Source: SG8-40 sp963792855 | GTDB lineage: Bacteria > Pseudomonadota > Gammaproteobacteria > Burkholderiales > Eutrophovitaceae | Direction: 5' to 3' | Length of the DNA: 64,000 bases | Assembly: GCA_963792855.1 (NCBI GenBank) | Contig: CAWBXZ010000018.1 | Span: forward strand, 372,001 to 436,000 | Shown here: piece by piece, positions 1 to 8,392 of the stretch | How positions within the stretch are numbered: the first letter of the stretch is position 1 | Layout of the letters: the number at the start of each line of letters is the position of its first letter | Program-made: the position numbers and the translations under genes | The notes under the pieces: model-generated | The model's input: the letters and a program-made list of their open reading frames with translations, nothing else | Database searches by the model: none | Told to the model about the DNA's origin: nothing

Positions 1-2
1 GT

Positions 3-410
3 GTCGCCGGCCGGATGTACTGCCTGCCGGCGGGGCCGGCAATTCACGCTGACGGGGCGTGGATATGGCGTTACACCGGCAGTTTCTTCGACGTTCCTAC
101 GATCCCGGCTTACGCGCACGTCGACTCGGCGTCGATGCTGCCCCCTTTTTACTTCACCGAACTGTCGGTTCGGGAACTGAGCGCCGAAGACGCGGCGCGG
201 CGCAGCGAGCAACTTGCCGAAGAGGTCGAGACTTACCGTCCGGCCGGGCCGATAAAGCGGATGGAAACCATCGACGCGGTGAACAACTACGGGCGCAGCA
301 TCCAGATTCATGTGGCAATGGAGTCGGGGAACAACGGCTGGGTACTTGTATGTACGCCCGATTGCCAGCCAAGCTACGTCATCCTGATCGGGAAGCGTAA
401 ACCCGACTGA
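3..410 (+). CDS. Hypothetical protein, 5' end outside window
   Basis: The reading frame is open to the left edge of the window, so the true start probably lies upstream. An ATG exists at 15, which would give 131 residues, but I see no convincing ribosome binding site before it. The visible protein has no transmembrane segment. It has an acidic helical stretch near residues 55-75, and its C-terminal half (NNGWVLVCTPDC) looks like beta structure. I do not recognise the family. It ends 28 bp before the next gene on the same strand, which encodes a FAH-fold enzyme, so the two may be co-transcribed. No function is proposed. Confidence 0.55.
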   Translation, partial: VAGRMYCLPAGPAIHADGAWIWRYTGSFFDVPTIPAYAHVDSASMLPPFYFTELSVRELSAEDAARRSEQLAEEVETYRPAGPIKRMETIDAVNNYGRSIQIHVAMESGNNGWVLVCTPDCQPSYVILIGKRKPD

Positions 411-438
411 GTGCGAACCCAACAGAAGGGGTAGTGCG

Positions 439-1626
439 ATGAACCTATCGACTGCGGAGATTCTCCCGGATGAAAGCGAGTCGGCGACGTTGGTCGGCCG
501 CGCATGGCTGCCAGGCGAGCAGGGCGGTCCGAGTCCGGTTGCCTTGCACGCCGGCAGCCTGTTCGACCTGTCCCGCGTGGTTCCGACCTCCAGTGCGCTG
601 CTAAATGCCGCCAGTCCGGTGAAGCTGGTGCGTGATGCCATCGCGCGCGGCTGGGCGACACCGGTCGCCGACATCGTGGCGGCGCTTGAGAACAGCCATG
701 CTGACCGGAGACGGGCGTCGCGGGCCTACGTGCTTGCGCCGTGCGACTTGCAGGCAGTGCGCGCCTGCGGCGTTACGTTTGTATCCAGCATGGTCGAGCG
801 CGTCATCGAGGAACACGCGCGCGGCGATGCCGACAAGGCCGATTCGATCCGGCGAGCGATCGGCGATGAAATCGGTGCCGGCATACGCAGCATCAAGCCG
901 GGTTCGCCGGAAGCGATGCGGCTGAAGGAGTCCCTGATCAAGAGGGATCTGTGGTCGCAGTATCTGGAAGTCGGTATCGGCCCGGATGCCGAGGTTTTCA
1001 ACAAGGCGCAGCCACTGTCGGCCGTCGGCGTCGGTGCGGAAATCGGAGTTCGCTCCGATTCGTCATGGAACAATCCCGAGCCCGAAGTAGTACTTGCGGT
1101 CAATCGCGCCGGTACGGTCGTTGGCGTCACGCTTGGCAACGACGTCAACCTGCGCGACTTCGAAGGCCGCAGCGCCCTGTTGCTCGGCAAGGCCAAGGAC
1201 AACAATGCGAGTTGTTCCATCGGCCCGTTCATCCGTTTGCTCGATGACGGCTACACGCTGGACGACATGCGCCGCACCCGTATCGAAGTTCGTGTCAGCG
1301 GTACCGATGGATTCGTACTGGAAGGCGAGAGCAACCTGAGCGCGATCAGCCGTGACCCGGTCGATCTGGTCAACCAGGCGATGAACCGCACGCACCAGTA
1401 CCCCGACGGAATGATGCTGTTTCTCGGGACGCAGTTTGCCCCGGTGCAGGATCGGGGCGAGAAGGGCAAGGGATTCACGCACAAGCTCGGCGATGTCGTT
1501 TCGATCAGCGCGACTGAACTCGGGTCGTTGGTGAACCGCGTCAACCACTGCGACAAGGTCACGCCATGGACTTTCGGGGTCACCGAACTGATGCAAAACC
1601 TCAGTCGACGCGGCTTGCTCGGTTAA
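439..1626 (+). CDS. Fumarylacetoacetate hydrolase-family protein, 2-keto-3-deoxy-pentonate dehydratase-like
   Basis: This is a 395-residue protein of the FAH fold. The C-terminal catalytic half carries the family signature PEPEVVLAVN near residue 213, followed by GNDVNLRDFEGR near 233 and LLGKAKDNNASC near 250. The first supplies the metal-binding acidic residues. Length and the long N-terminal region resemble the bacterial 2-keto-3-deoxy-D-xylonate/L-arabinonate dehydratases (XylX/AraX type) rather than the shorter fumarylpyruvate hydrolases. Those enzymes form alpha-ketoglutarate semialdehyde in the oxidative pentose pathway. That assignment is by family resemblance only. The start at 439 is preceded by AGAAGGGG. 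The UxaA and enolase-superfamily genes at 8.4-11.2 kb also point to sugar-acid catabolism. Confidence 0.82.
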   Translation: MNLSTAEILPDESESATLVGRAWLPGEQGGPSPVALHAGSLFDLSRVVPTSSALLNAASPVKLVRDAIARGWATPVADIVAALENSHADRRRASRAYVLAPCDLQAVRACGVTFVSSMVERVIEEHARGDADKADSIRRAIGDEIGAGIRSIKPGSPEAMRLKESLIKRDLWSQYLEVGIGPDAEVFNKAQPLSAVGVGAEIGVRSDSSWNNPEPEVVLAVNRAGTVVGVTLGNDVNLRDFEGRSALLLGKAKDNNASCSIGPFIRLLDDGYTLDDMRRTRIEVRVSGTDGFVLEGESNLSAISRDPVDLVNQAMNRTHQYPDGMMLFLGTQFAPVQDRGEKGKGFTHKLGDVVSISATELGSLVNRVNHCDKVTPWTFGVTELMQNLSRRGLLG

Positions 1627-1676
1627 TGTTTCGTGGACGCCCTTCCCGGGGCGTTCTCTCAACCCGGGGATCGCAA

Positions 1677-1745
1677 CCGGATACAAGGGTCGGCCGGATA
1701 CAAGGGTCGGCCGCGCACAGGGGGTCAACCGGGAACAAGGGCCGG
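1677..1745. repeat. 17-bp tandem repeat, two perfect and one degenerate copy
   Basis: The unit CCGGATACAAGGGTCGG occurs at 1677-1693 and again immediately at 1694-1710. A diverged copy (CCGGGAACAAGGGCCGG) lies at 1729-1745. The array sits in the 158-bp gap between two convergent genes (FAH-family protein and aldo/keto reductase). No function is evident. Confidence 0.8.
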
Positions 1746-1784
1746 CAGTGAATCGGCTGCTGGCGGGCTGATCCCGCTGCAAAT

Positions 1785-2714
1785 TCAGAGATTGTCGACC
1801 AGTTCCCGCATGCGTTTGCGCATCGCTTCGTCGGGAAGCCGGCCGTAACCGGCATTCATGTTGTCAACGAGATGTTTCGGCTTGCCGGTTGCCGGGATGG
1901 CACAGGTCACGGCCGGATGCGAGACGATGTATTTGAGAAAGAATTGCGCCCACGACTGGCAGTCGAATTCCGCGGCCCATGGCGGCAGCTTTACGCCACG
2001 CACGCGGGAGAACAGGCCGGCGGCTGCAAATGGCCGGTTGACGATGACCGCCGTGCCGGTGTCCAGCGCCGTGGGCAGCAGTCGTTCCTCGGCCTCGCGC
2101 TCCACAATCGAGTAATTGAACTGCGAAAAATCGAACATTTGCAGTTTCATGATGCGTTCCAGGCTGTCGTGCGCACCGGCGTGGTAGTGCGTAACACCCG
2201 TGTAGCGTACCTTGCCGCTTTCTTTCCATTGCGCCAGCGTTTCCGAGTGGGTACGCCAGTCCGTGAGGTTGTGCACCTGCATCAGGTCCATGACATCGAC
2301 ACGCATCTTGCGGAATGAGTCGTTCATCTGGTCGATGCCGGAGCGTTGGCCCGATGTCCAGACTTTTGTCGCCATGAACAGGCGGGGCCGCAGGGACAAT
2401 TGTGCGGATAGGTCGCCGACAACACTTTCCGAGGTGCCGTACATGGGCGAACTGTCGATGACCGATCCGCCGTGCCCGACAAACTCTCGCAACACTTCAC
2501 GCAGCGGATCGCGCTCCTGCTCGCCGGAGCCAACGCCAAATGACTGGTAGGTGCCAAGGCCAAGCACGGGCAGTTGTTCGCCAGAACTCGGAATCGGCCG
2601 CCGTATCATTTGGTTTGACGCCGCGGCGTCAGCCAGGGCCGGCGTAAGGACTGGTGGCAGGCTGAGTGCTGCTGCCATTTTCAGGATCGTTCGGCGTGTC
2701 CGGTCTGGTGTCAT
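1785..2714 (-). CDS. Tat-exported aldo/keto reductase family protein
   Basis: This 309-residue protein begins with a twin-arginine signal (RRTILK at 7-12) followed by a hydrophobic, alanine-rich stretch and ADAAA. Export to the periplasm by Tat is therefore likely. The mature part is an aldo/keto reductase TIM barrel with the expected catalytic tetrad: D87, Y92 (SSPMYGTSE), K117 (MATKVW) and H148 (MQVHNL). The substrate is unknown; exported aldo/keto reductases of this type are poorly characterised. Its start lies inside the 3' end of the upstream transporter gene, an overlap of 86 bp. A later start would lose the Tat signal, so the overlap appears real and suggests co-expression. Confidence 0.85.
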   Translation of the reverse strand: MTPDRTRRTILKMAAALSLPPVLTPALADAAASNQMIRRPIPSSGEQLPVLGLGTYQSFGVGSGEQERDPLREVLREFVGHGGSVIDSSPMYGTSESVVGDLSAQLSLRPRLFMATKVWTSGQRSGIDQMNDSFRKMRVDVMDLMQVHNLTDWRTHSETLAQWKESGKVRYTGVTHYHAGAHDSLERIMKLQMFDFSQFNYSIVEREAEERLLPTALDTGTAVIVNRPFAAAGLFSRVRGVKLPPWAAEFDCQSWAQFFLKYIVSHPAVTCAIPATGKPKHLVDNMNAGYGRLPDEAMRKRMRELVDNL

Positions 2715-4023
2715 AGGCTGGGTACGTCCTTTTTGCGTTCAATGCGGCGCGTAACTGCTCCTGGCGTTGGCCGAGCAGATACGCAGTCGAGGCCCACAAT
2801 ACCGCAATCGGCACGGCGACGAAGGAGATGCCGGAAAGGCTGGCGCCAAGCAGCCGCAAACCTTCAAACAGCCAGCCGGAAACCGCATCGCCGCCGCGCA
2901 CCACAGCGGTATCAATGAAATTCTTGACCTTGTACTTTTCTTCACGCGAAACGACGGTAAACAGGATTTCGCGCGCGGGTTTGCTCAAGGCGTATTCGCC
3001 GGCGCGGCGAACCACTCCAAAGACGATGAGCACCCCCAGGGTCGGGAACAGTCCGAGGAAGAAAAATCCGAAGATCGCGACGACTGGCATCAGAATCAGC
3101 GTCAGTGTCACACCGAAATGACCGATGATGCGCCTGACAACCAGCATTTGCCCGAGTAACGTCAGTGCATTGACGGCCAGATCGATCAGCGCAAACAGGG
3201 CGGTTCGCTCCGCGGAATCGGGAATCGCCTCGGCAATGATGTAAGCCTGCTGGAAGTACAAGAACGTCGACAGCAGCGTAAACAGAATCATGTAGAGCCC
3301 AATGCCGAGCATGTATTCCGAGCGCAGCAGCAGGGAAATGCCGCCGAACATGCTGCCACCCATCGGTTGCCGCCGGTCGATTCCGCTTCCGGACGTTCGC
3401 TCTTTTGGCCGTCTCGACCAGATTGACAAACGCATGATGCAAATGACGGCGATCAGCAGAAAGCACGCCGAAATCGGCAACAGCGTTGTCGGCCCCACTA
3501 CCGGCGCCATCTTGGTCGTGATCAGCGGTCCCGCAATGGCGCCGGTACTGCCACCGGCGGCGATAAATCCGTACAGACGCCGTGCCTGCGAATTGCTGAA
3601 AAGGTCCGCCATGAAGCTCCAGAACACGGAGACGACGAACAGGTTGAACACGCTGAGCCAGATGAAAAATGCGCGCGCCGTTACGGTGGGGGCGATGCCG
3701 GATTCGAAGAGGGCGAAAAAAACCAGCAGATTGAAGGCGAAGAACAGATATGTCCCGGGCAGAAACTGACGCCTCGGAATGCGCGAGCAGATCCAGCCGA
3801 ATACGGGCACGACCGCAAGCATGGCAACAAAGGTGCCGGTGAACAGCCATTGCAGGTTCTCGACGCCGGCCTGGATCCCCATTTCGTCGCGAACCGGGCG
3901 CAGGATGTAATACCCGCACAGCAGACAGAAGAAATAGCCGAAAGACCAGAGCATGGCGATGACTTCTGACGGCCGTGCCTTTACCAGGCCTTTGAATACG
4001 CGGTACACGTAATGGAATTTCAT
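2629..4023 (-). CDS. NTP/NDP exchange transporter (TLC/ATP-ADP translocase-like), MFS fold
   Basis: This 464-residue integral membrane protein has about twelve hydrophobic segments. The N-terminal region includes GYYILRPVRDEMG near residue 37, a recognisable feature of the TLC (ATP:ADP antiporter) group. KPAREILFTVVSREEKYK near residue 345 is also typical of the free-living bacterial members. Characterised TLC carriers come from Chlamydiae, Rickettsiae and plastids; the substrates of shorter proteobacterial versions are unknown, so nucleotide exchange should not be assumed. The hydrophilic C-terminal tail (about 35 residues) is encoded in DNA that also encodes the start of the Tat-type aldo/keto reductase. 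Threonine ammonia-lyase is divergent across a 114-bp gap. Confidence 0.78.
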   Translation of the reverse strand: MKFHYVYRVFKGLVKARPSEVIAMLWSFGYFFCLLCGYYILRPVRDEMGIQAGVENLQWLFTGTFVAMLAVVPVFGWICSRIPRRQFLPGTYLFFAFNLLVFFALFESGIAPTVTARAFFIWLSVFNLFVVSVFWSFMADLFSNSQARRLYGFIAAGGSTGAIAGPLITTKMAPVVGPTTLLPISACFLLIAVICIMRLSIWSRRPKERTSGSGIDRRQPMGGSMFGGISLLLRSEYMLGIGLYMILFTLLSTFLYFQQAYIIAEAIPDSAERTALFALIDLAVNALTLLGQMLVVRRIIGHFGVTLTLILMPVVAIFGFFFLGLFPTLGVLIVFGVVRRAGEYALSKPAREILFTVVSREEKYKVKNFIDTAVVRGGDAVSGWLFEGLRLLGASLSGISFVAVPIAVLWASTAYLLGQRQEQLRAALNAKRTYPAYDTRPDTPNDPENGSSTQPATSPYAGPG

Positions 4024-4137
4024 ACCGGGATTCTATCCGGAAGGCGTGAGTGCCGTGTCCCGCAATCCGCCTGACGATAAGGTGTCGGGCGAGCGATTTC
4101 CGCCGTTGCGCGTGCTAGAGTTTCGCTACCCACAGGC

Positions 4138-5364
4138 ATGAAAGAAGACATGTCAGTCGAACTCAAGGATGTGCGTGCTGCTGCGGAGGCCATTGACGGC
4201 GAAGTCGTGCGTACGCCGTGCGTACACTCCCGCACCTTGTCCGGCATCTCCGGTGCACAGGTTTATCTGAAATTCGAAAACCAGCAGTTCACCGCGTCGT
4301 TCAAGGAGCGTGGTGCTCTGAATCGCCTGTTGGCGCTGCCGCCTGAAGCGCGGAACAAGGGGGTGATCGCCGTTTCCGCGGGCAATCATGCGCAGGGTGT
4401 CGCCTATCACGCCCAGCGCCTGGGCGTGCCCTCGGTCATCGTGATGCCGCGGTTCACACCGCACGTGAAGGTCGTGCACACCCGCAACTTCGGCGCCGAA
4501 GTGATACTGCAAGGGGAGAATTTTGATGCGGCCAAGCAGTATGCGACCGGGCTGGTTCATGAACGCGGCCTGACCTTCATCCATCCATATGACGACGAGG
4601 CCGTGATTGCCGGGCAGGGCACCATCGCGCTGGAGATGCTGGACGCTTGTCCCGACCTGGATACATTGGTCGTGCCGATTGGCGGTGGCGGGATGATTTC
4701 AGGGATGGCGGTTGCGGCGAAGGCGATCAAGCCCGGCATCGAGGTCGTTGGCGCGGAGACCATGCGCTTTCCATCGATGTATTGTGCCCTGCATGGCACG
4801 GCGCCGCATTTCGGTGAAAACACGATTGCCGACGGCATCGCGGTGAAAGTGCCTGGCGCGATCACCCTGGAAATCGTGCGCCAGTACGTGGACGATGTGC
4901 TGCTCGTCGATGAAGGCGACATCGAGGAAGCAATGCTGCTGTTGCTGGAAATCGAGAAGACGGTGGTCGAAGGCGCCGGCGCCGTCGGCCTTGCCGCCAC
5001 GCTCCGGTATCGCGAACGGTTTGCCGGGAAAAAAGTCGGGCTGGTGTTGTGCGGCGGCAATATCGACCCGCTGACGCTGTCTGACATTATCGAACGCGGG
5101 ATGGTGCGAACCGGCAGGCTTACGCGTTTGCATGTGCAGATGCGCGATCTGCCGGGATCGCTTGCCTCAGTGACCCGTGTGCTCGGCGAGGTCAACGCCA
5201 ATATCGAGGAAGTCCACCATCAAAGAGCCTTCACAACGCTCCCGGTACAGAGTGCCGAGGTCGAATTCGTCATCGAAACGCGCGATCGCGATCATGTAAA
5301 GGAAATCATCGGCGCGCTCGAAAAGGCCGGCTACAAGGCGAGCGAGGAACACGCGGACGGTTAG
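4138..5364 (+). CDS. ilvA: Threonine ammonia-lyase with C-terminal ACT domain
   Basis: This is a PLP enzyme that deaminates threonine (and often serine) to 2-oxobutanoate, feeding isoleucine synthesis or catabolism. The PLP lysine is K56 in SFKERGA, and the phosphate-binding GGGG loop is near residue 181. An ACT regulatory domain covers roughly residues 330-405, as expected for the approximately 400-residue form. An alternative ATG at 4150 would remove four residues and is about equally plausible. A symbol of tdcB would also fit; the sequence alone does not separate biosynthetic from catabolic use. It is transcribed away from the transporter gene and is convergent with the EthD-like gene. Confidence 0.92.
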   Translation: MKEDMSVELKDVRAAAEAIDGEVVRTPCVHSRTLSGISGAQVYLKFENQQFTASFKERGALNRLLALPPEARNKGVIAVSAGNHAQGVAYHAQRLGVPSVIVMPRFTPHVKVVHTRNFGAEVILQGENFDAAKQYATGLVHERGLTFIHPYDDEAVIAGQGTIALEMLDACPDLDTLVVPIGGGGMISGMAVAAKAIKPGIEVVGAETMRFPSMYCALHGTAPHFGENTIADGIAVKVPGAITLEIVRQYVDDVLLVDEGDIEEAMLLLLEIEKTVVEGAGAVGLAATLRYRERFAGKKVGLVLCGGNIDPLTLSDIIERGMVRTGRLTRLHVQMRDLPGSLASVTRVLGEVNANIEEVHHQRAFTTLPVQSAEVEFVIETRDRDHVKEIIGALEKAGYKASEEHADG

Positions 5365-5415
5365 TCGCCTGACCGGTCGCGGAGCTTGCGACAGGGTGCG
5401 AATTGCCCAGGCGGG

Positions 5416-5802
5416 TCATGTACGCCGGGCGTTCTGGTCGACGATGACATGCTCCGTTGCGAACCACATCGGCGACTTTGGCAAGTCAATGAAGTTGCGC
5501 TCATCGGCGAGCAGCTCGGCGGCCGCCTTCTGCCGCGCGGGATCGTCGCTGCGAATCGACTCCAGTGAATCGAACCACAGCTCGGCGACGCCGTCGTAAG
5601 GCGCCGGGGCGCCGCCATTGCGTTGTTGCAGCGAGCGGTGCAAACCCGTCAGATCCTTGGTATGGGTCTGCACGTAACGCCGGATACCCAGTATGCCAGC
5701 GCGCGCTTCCACGAGTGCCGCGTGCGTCCCGCGCCAGTATTGCTGAAATGCCTCCGCCGTCATGTCCGGGCGCCGGCGCAGGCAGAAAACGAGCTTGATC
5801 AT
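5416..5802 (-). CDS. EthD-domain (dimeric alpha/beta barrel) protein
   Basis: The predicted product is 128 residues and opens with MIKLVFCLRRRPDM followed by EAFQQYWRGTHA, which is the EthD pattern (FxxYWxxxHA). A strand-rich middle section and a closing EHVIVD strand complete a ferredoxin-like fold. The start at 5802 was chosen because the pattern begins there; the open frame runs further upstream but that part is a shadow of the isomerase gene. EthD proteins usually act as small accessory or decomposing enzymes in oxidative catabolism. It follows the HCCA isomerase by 56 bp on the same strand, so both may serve one aromatic or xenobiotic pathway. The substrate is unknown. Confidence 0.82.
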   Translation of the reverse strand: MIKLVFCLRRRPDMTAEAFQQYWRGTHAALVEARAGILGIRRYVQTHTKDLTGLHRSLQQRNGGAPAPYDGVAELWFDSLESIRSDDPARQKAAAELLADERNFIDLPKSPMWFATEHVIVDQNARRT

Positions 5803-5858
5803 CGGGTCGCCTTTATGGAAAGACGCGAACGCGGGCGCGCACGAGCCGGGTACAGACC

Positions 5859-6464
5859 CTAGTCCTCCAGCGCCCGATCCAGAAAGTCCAACCGGTCCTG
5901 GCCCCAGAACAGTTCGTCTTTGTACACATACGTCGGTGCGCCGAATACGTCGCGCGCCATCGCTTCTTCCGTGAGTGCAGCGTATCGCGCGATGTTTTCC
6001 TCGGAGCGTGCTGCGGCAATGAGTGCGACAGCGTCCAGTCCCTGCGCTTTGACGATGTTGAGCAGTTCTTCGGGTTCTCCCATGTTGCGCTCTTCGACCC
6101 AGCAACCCTTGAAAATGGCCGATGAAATCAGCATCGCCATCTTGTCGTCCAGTTCCTTGGCGGCCGCGAGCACCAGCAGTGAAGCAGCGGTCGCATCATA
6201 TGGGAAATACTTCGGCTGGATGGTCAGCGGGATCCCCAGAAAGCTTTTCCAGCGGGCGAGTTCGACAAGGCGATACTTCTGGCGTTGCGGCGCACGTTTG
6301 GCGACCGGAACGCCGCCGGATGCGGGAAAGATTTTCGTGAAATCGACGGGTTTGACCCTGATTTGCGCGCGATGCTTTCGGGCGATGTTTCCCAGGCGCT
6401 CGTGGCCGAGGTAACTCCATGGCGACATGGGCGAGAAATAGTAGTCGATTGTTTTGTCCATCAT
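5859..6464 (-). CDS. 2-hydroxychromene-2-carboxylate isomerase family (DsbA/kappa-GST fold)
   Basis: The 201-residue protein starts with DYYFSPMSPWSYLG, the N-terminal active-site region of the HCCA isomerase/kappa-GST family. Serine (S11 or S14) replaces the redox cysteine of DsbA. KPVDFTKIFPASGG near 39 and GAPTYVYKDELFWGQDRL near 175 (containing the cis-proline) are family-typical. Known members use glutathione to isomerise 2-hydroxychromene-2-carboxylate in naphthalene-type degradation, but many genomic members have other or unknown substrates. No other ring-cleavage genes are visible here, so I do not claim a naphthalene pathway. It probably forms a pair with the downstream EthD-like gene. 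Confidence 0.88.
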   Translation of the reverse strand: MMDKTIDYYFSPMSPWSYLGHERLGNIARKHRAQIRVKPVDFTKIFPASGGVPVAKRAPQRQKYRLVELARWKSFLGIPLTIQPKYFPYDATAASLLVLAAAKELDDKMAMLISSAIFKGCWVEERNMGEPEELLNIVKAQGLDAVALIAAARSEENIARYAALTEEAMARDVFGAPTYVYKDELFWGQDRLDFLDRALED

Positions 6465-6729
6465 GCGTCCTTGCGGTGTGATTTTTCGATGCTTCCATCG
6501 GCGCTCAAGTGCCGGTTAATGGGGATCAACCCGGCCCGCATCGCCCGTGGGGCCAAAGTCTAACACTGCGGATATCCGGCCAAACGATGGTTGGCGCACA
6601 GCCGGGATCCCGGCCGATGCGGCGCGTCAAGCGAACGAAGGATGCTTCCGGCGCGAGGCTGCGGCACAAGCCCGAGCCTGGGTCCGCAGTAACGGAGACT
6701 GTCCTGCGGCGGGCTCGCCGCAGGATTCC

Positions 6730-7167
6730 TTATTTCACGGTGATGGTGATTTTCCGTGACATGACGGGCGGGTCGTGCGGTATGTGCATCAGGTCGCCCA
6801 TGATCAACTGCAGGGTGTGTTTGCCCGGTGCCAGATCAATGGTGGTCTCGGTCTGGCCGCCGCCGAAGTGTTTGTAGTTGTCGTTCGCAGGAATGGGCGC
6901 ATCGAGGGCCGGAAGACCGGCATCGATGATGAGATGATGATGGCCGGTGTTCGGTTTGTCGACACCGGCCGGCGCGACGCCCATGCCTTTGAGGCCGAAC
7001 TGTATGGTCACCGGACTGGAGACCGTATCGCCATCAGCGGGAGAAATGATGTAGAGCTCGGCATCTTTCGGCGCGGGCGTTCCGGCCACGACCGTGCCTG
7101 CGCCAAGCATCGCCAGTGTGCTGATTGCGATTGCTCCATTTACGACCACGTTTCTCAATCTGTTCAT
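6730..7167 (-). CDS. DUF4399 family exported protein
   Basis: The 145-residue protein has an N-terminal signal sequence (hydrophobic residues 9-29, ending near VVAGT) and a beta-sandwich-like mature part. The family hallmark NTGHHHLIID covers residues 74-83, and YKHFGGGQTE lies near 101. The three consecutive histidines (76-78) suggest metal binding, but no function is established for the family. The start at 7167 is supported by AGGAG six bases upstream. It stands alone between the HCCA isomerase gene and the DUF2652 gene. The approximately 265-bp gap downstream holds no supported gene. Confidence 0.85.
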   Translation of the reverse strand: MNRLRNVVVNGAIAISTLAMLGAGTVVAGTPAPKDAELYIISPADGDTVSSPVTIQFGLKGMGVAPAGVDKPNTGHHHLIIDAGLPALDAPIPANDNYKHFGGGQTETTIDLAPGKHTLQLIMGDLMHIPHDPPVMSRKITITVK

Positions 7168-7348
7168 TCTTTTCTCCTGCGATTGGTTTGTTACAAAGCC
7201 GTGCGGGTGGCATGGTGTATTGGCGCCGGTGCACGCAAACGAACACTATGACAGGGGCGATCGTCCGGGGTTCCGGTTTCGAGGTCCTGAAATGTCGCGG
7301 CGCGATTACGGTCGCCTCATCATGTCGTTCACGAGGCGTTTGCGTCCG

Positions 7349-8239
7349 TCAGGTCGACTCGGTTTTGCCTTCGCGCAACCGCGAGCGATCGTTACGGAAG
7401 CCGAACAAACGTCGCGGTGCGCCAAACATGTACATCATCAGCATCATCGGCGAGCGTAAAACCATCATCAGCGAAAAACCAAGACGTTGCATCCACGTTG
7501 ATTCGGAGGTCGGCGAGCGCAGTTCGCGCAGCAAGGCGGGGAACAGCCCCGCGACGGCGGCGATGGAGTAACCCTGCGCGCGCAGTACCAGTGTGGGCGA
7601 AGGCAACTTGTACAGCGAGTCGAGATGCTTTTCCTTGATGTCGCCGTTATAACGAACGAAAGTTCTTATCTGACCGAAACCATCGTAGGTTTCATGGCCT
7701 TCGAGAAAGGGGCCTTGCATCTTCCGCCCGATGTCCCCGTATGCGGGTTCGCTCATCAGCAGGTACTCGTTGTCGGGGACTGAGTTCTTGAGCAAACGGT
7801 GCGCGAGAATGACATCGGGGCCGGACACTTTGTGGAAGCCCCCGATCTGATGAAATACCGCAGTTCCGGTGTGCACGACGATCTTGAGTGCAAGGTCGCG
7901 GCTGTTGCGGCAGATGGCGCACTTGCACGGCGTGGCCTCCATTGCCAGGACGGCGCCATCATAGAACGCATCGAAGAAACGCAGCAGTTTGGCGGGTATC
8001 TGTTCCAGTACGTCGTTCCAGCCTTCGTCGCTGCCCGGGTCCTCCGCATACAGGAACAACGCGTCCCCCTCGATTTCCTGCAAGCGCAGCGGAATGTCAA
8101 TTTCCCGGATCAGTGTCTCGATCAGATAGGTGATGCACTGTTGACCATGCACTGCGGACATCTGGTTCTCGACCATGAATTTCGTATAGCCGCTGATGTC
8201 GGCAAGCACGACGACAGCGCGTTTTTCAGTGGCTTCCAT
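7349..8239 (-). CDS. DUF2652 protein with class III nucleotidyl-cyclase-like domain
   Basis: I place the start at 8239 (MEATEKR), with AGGAG six bases upstream. An in-frame start at 8272 is possible but has no good site. The 296-residue protein begins with VVVLADISGYTKFM, resembling the first metal-binding strand of class III adenylyl cyclases (D14). EIEGDALFLY follows, with D59 as the second acidic residue, and VSGPDVILAHRLL near 138 matches the later cyclase helix. A CxCxxC cluster (C105, C107, C110) in TPCKCAICRN is unusual and could bind metal. The C-terminal 80 residues are hydrophobic with several methionines and may associate with the membrane. Cyclase activity is an inference. Confidence 0.78.
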   Translation of the reverse strand: MEATEKRAVVVLADISGYTKFMVENQMSAVHGQQCITYLIETLIREIDIPLRLQEIEGDALFLYAEDPGSDEGWNDVLEQIPAKLLRFFDAFYDGAVLAMEATPCKCAICRNSRDLALKIVVHTGTAVFHQIGGFHKVSGPDVILAHRLLKNSVPDNEYLLMSEPAYGDIGRKMQGPFLEGHETYDGFGQIRTFVRYNGDIKEKHLDSLYKLPSPTLVLRAQGYSIAAVAGLFPALLRELRSPTSESTWMQRLGFSLMMVLRSPMMLMMYMFGAPRRLFGFRNDRSRLREGKTEST

Positions 8240-8392
8240 GTTGCGCTCCTGTGGTTCGGGACACGCGGTCACCAGCCTTGTACGGTCGGGTTTTCAGACA
8301 AGGCCCGTCGTTTGCAGATGAAGCAAGCCGCGAAGCCTCGGCGGTCATCCCCGGATTGCCCGTGCTTCTCTCGTGCGCAACGAACAGGCGGA

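Noticed and set aside
1063..1782. 239-residue minus-strand open frame across the FAH-family gene
   Set aside because: It is antisense to a gene with clear family motifs and shows no domain, membrane segment or start site of its own.
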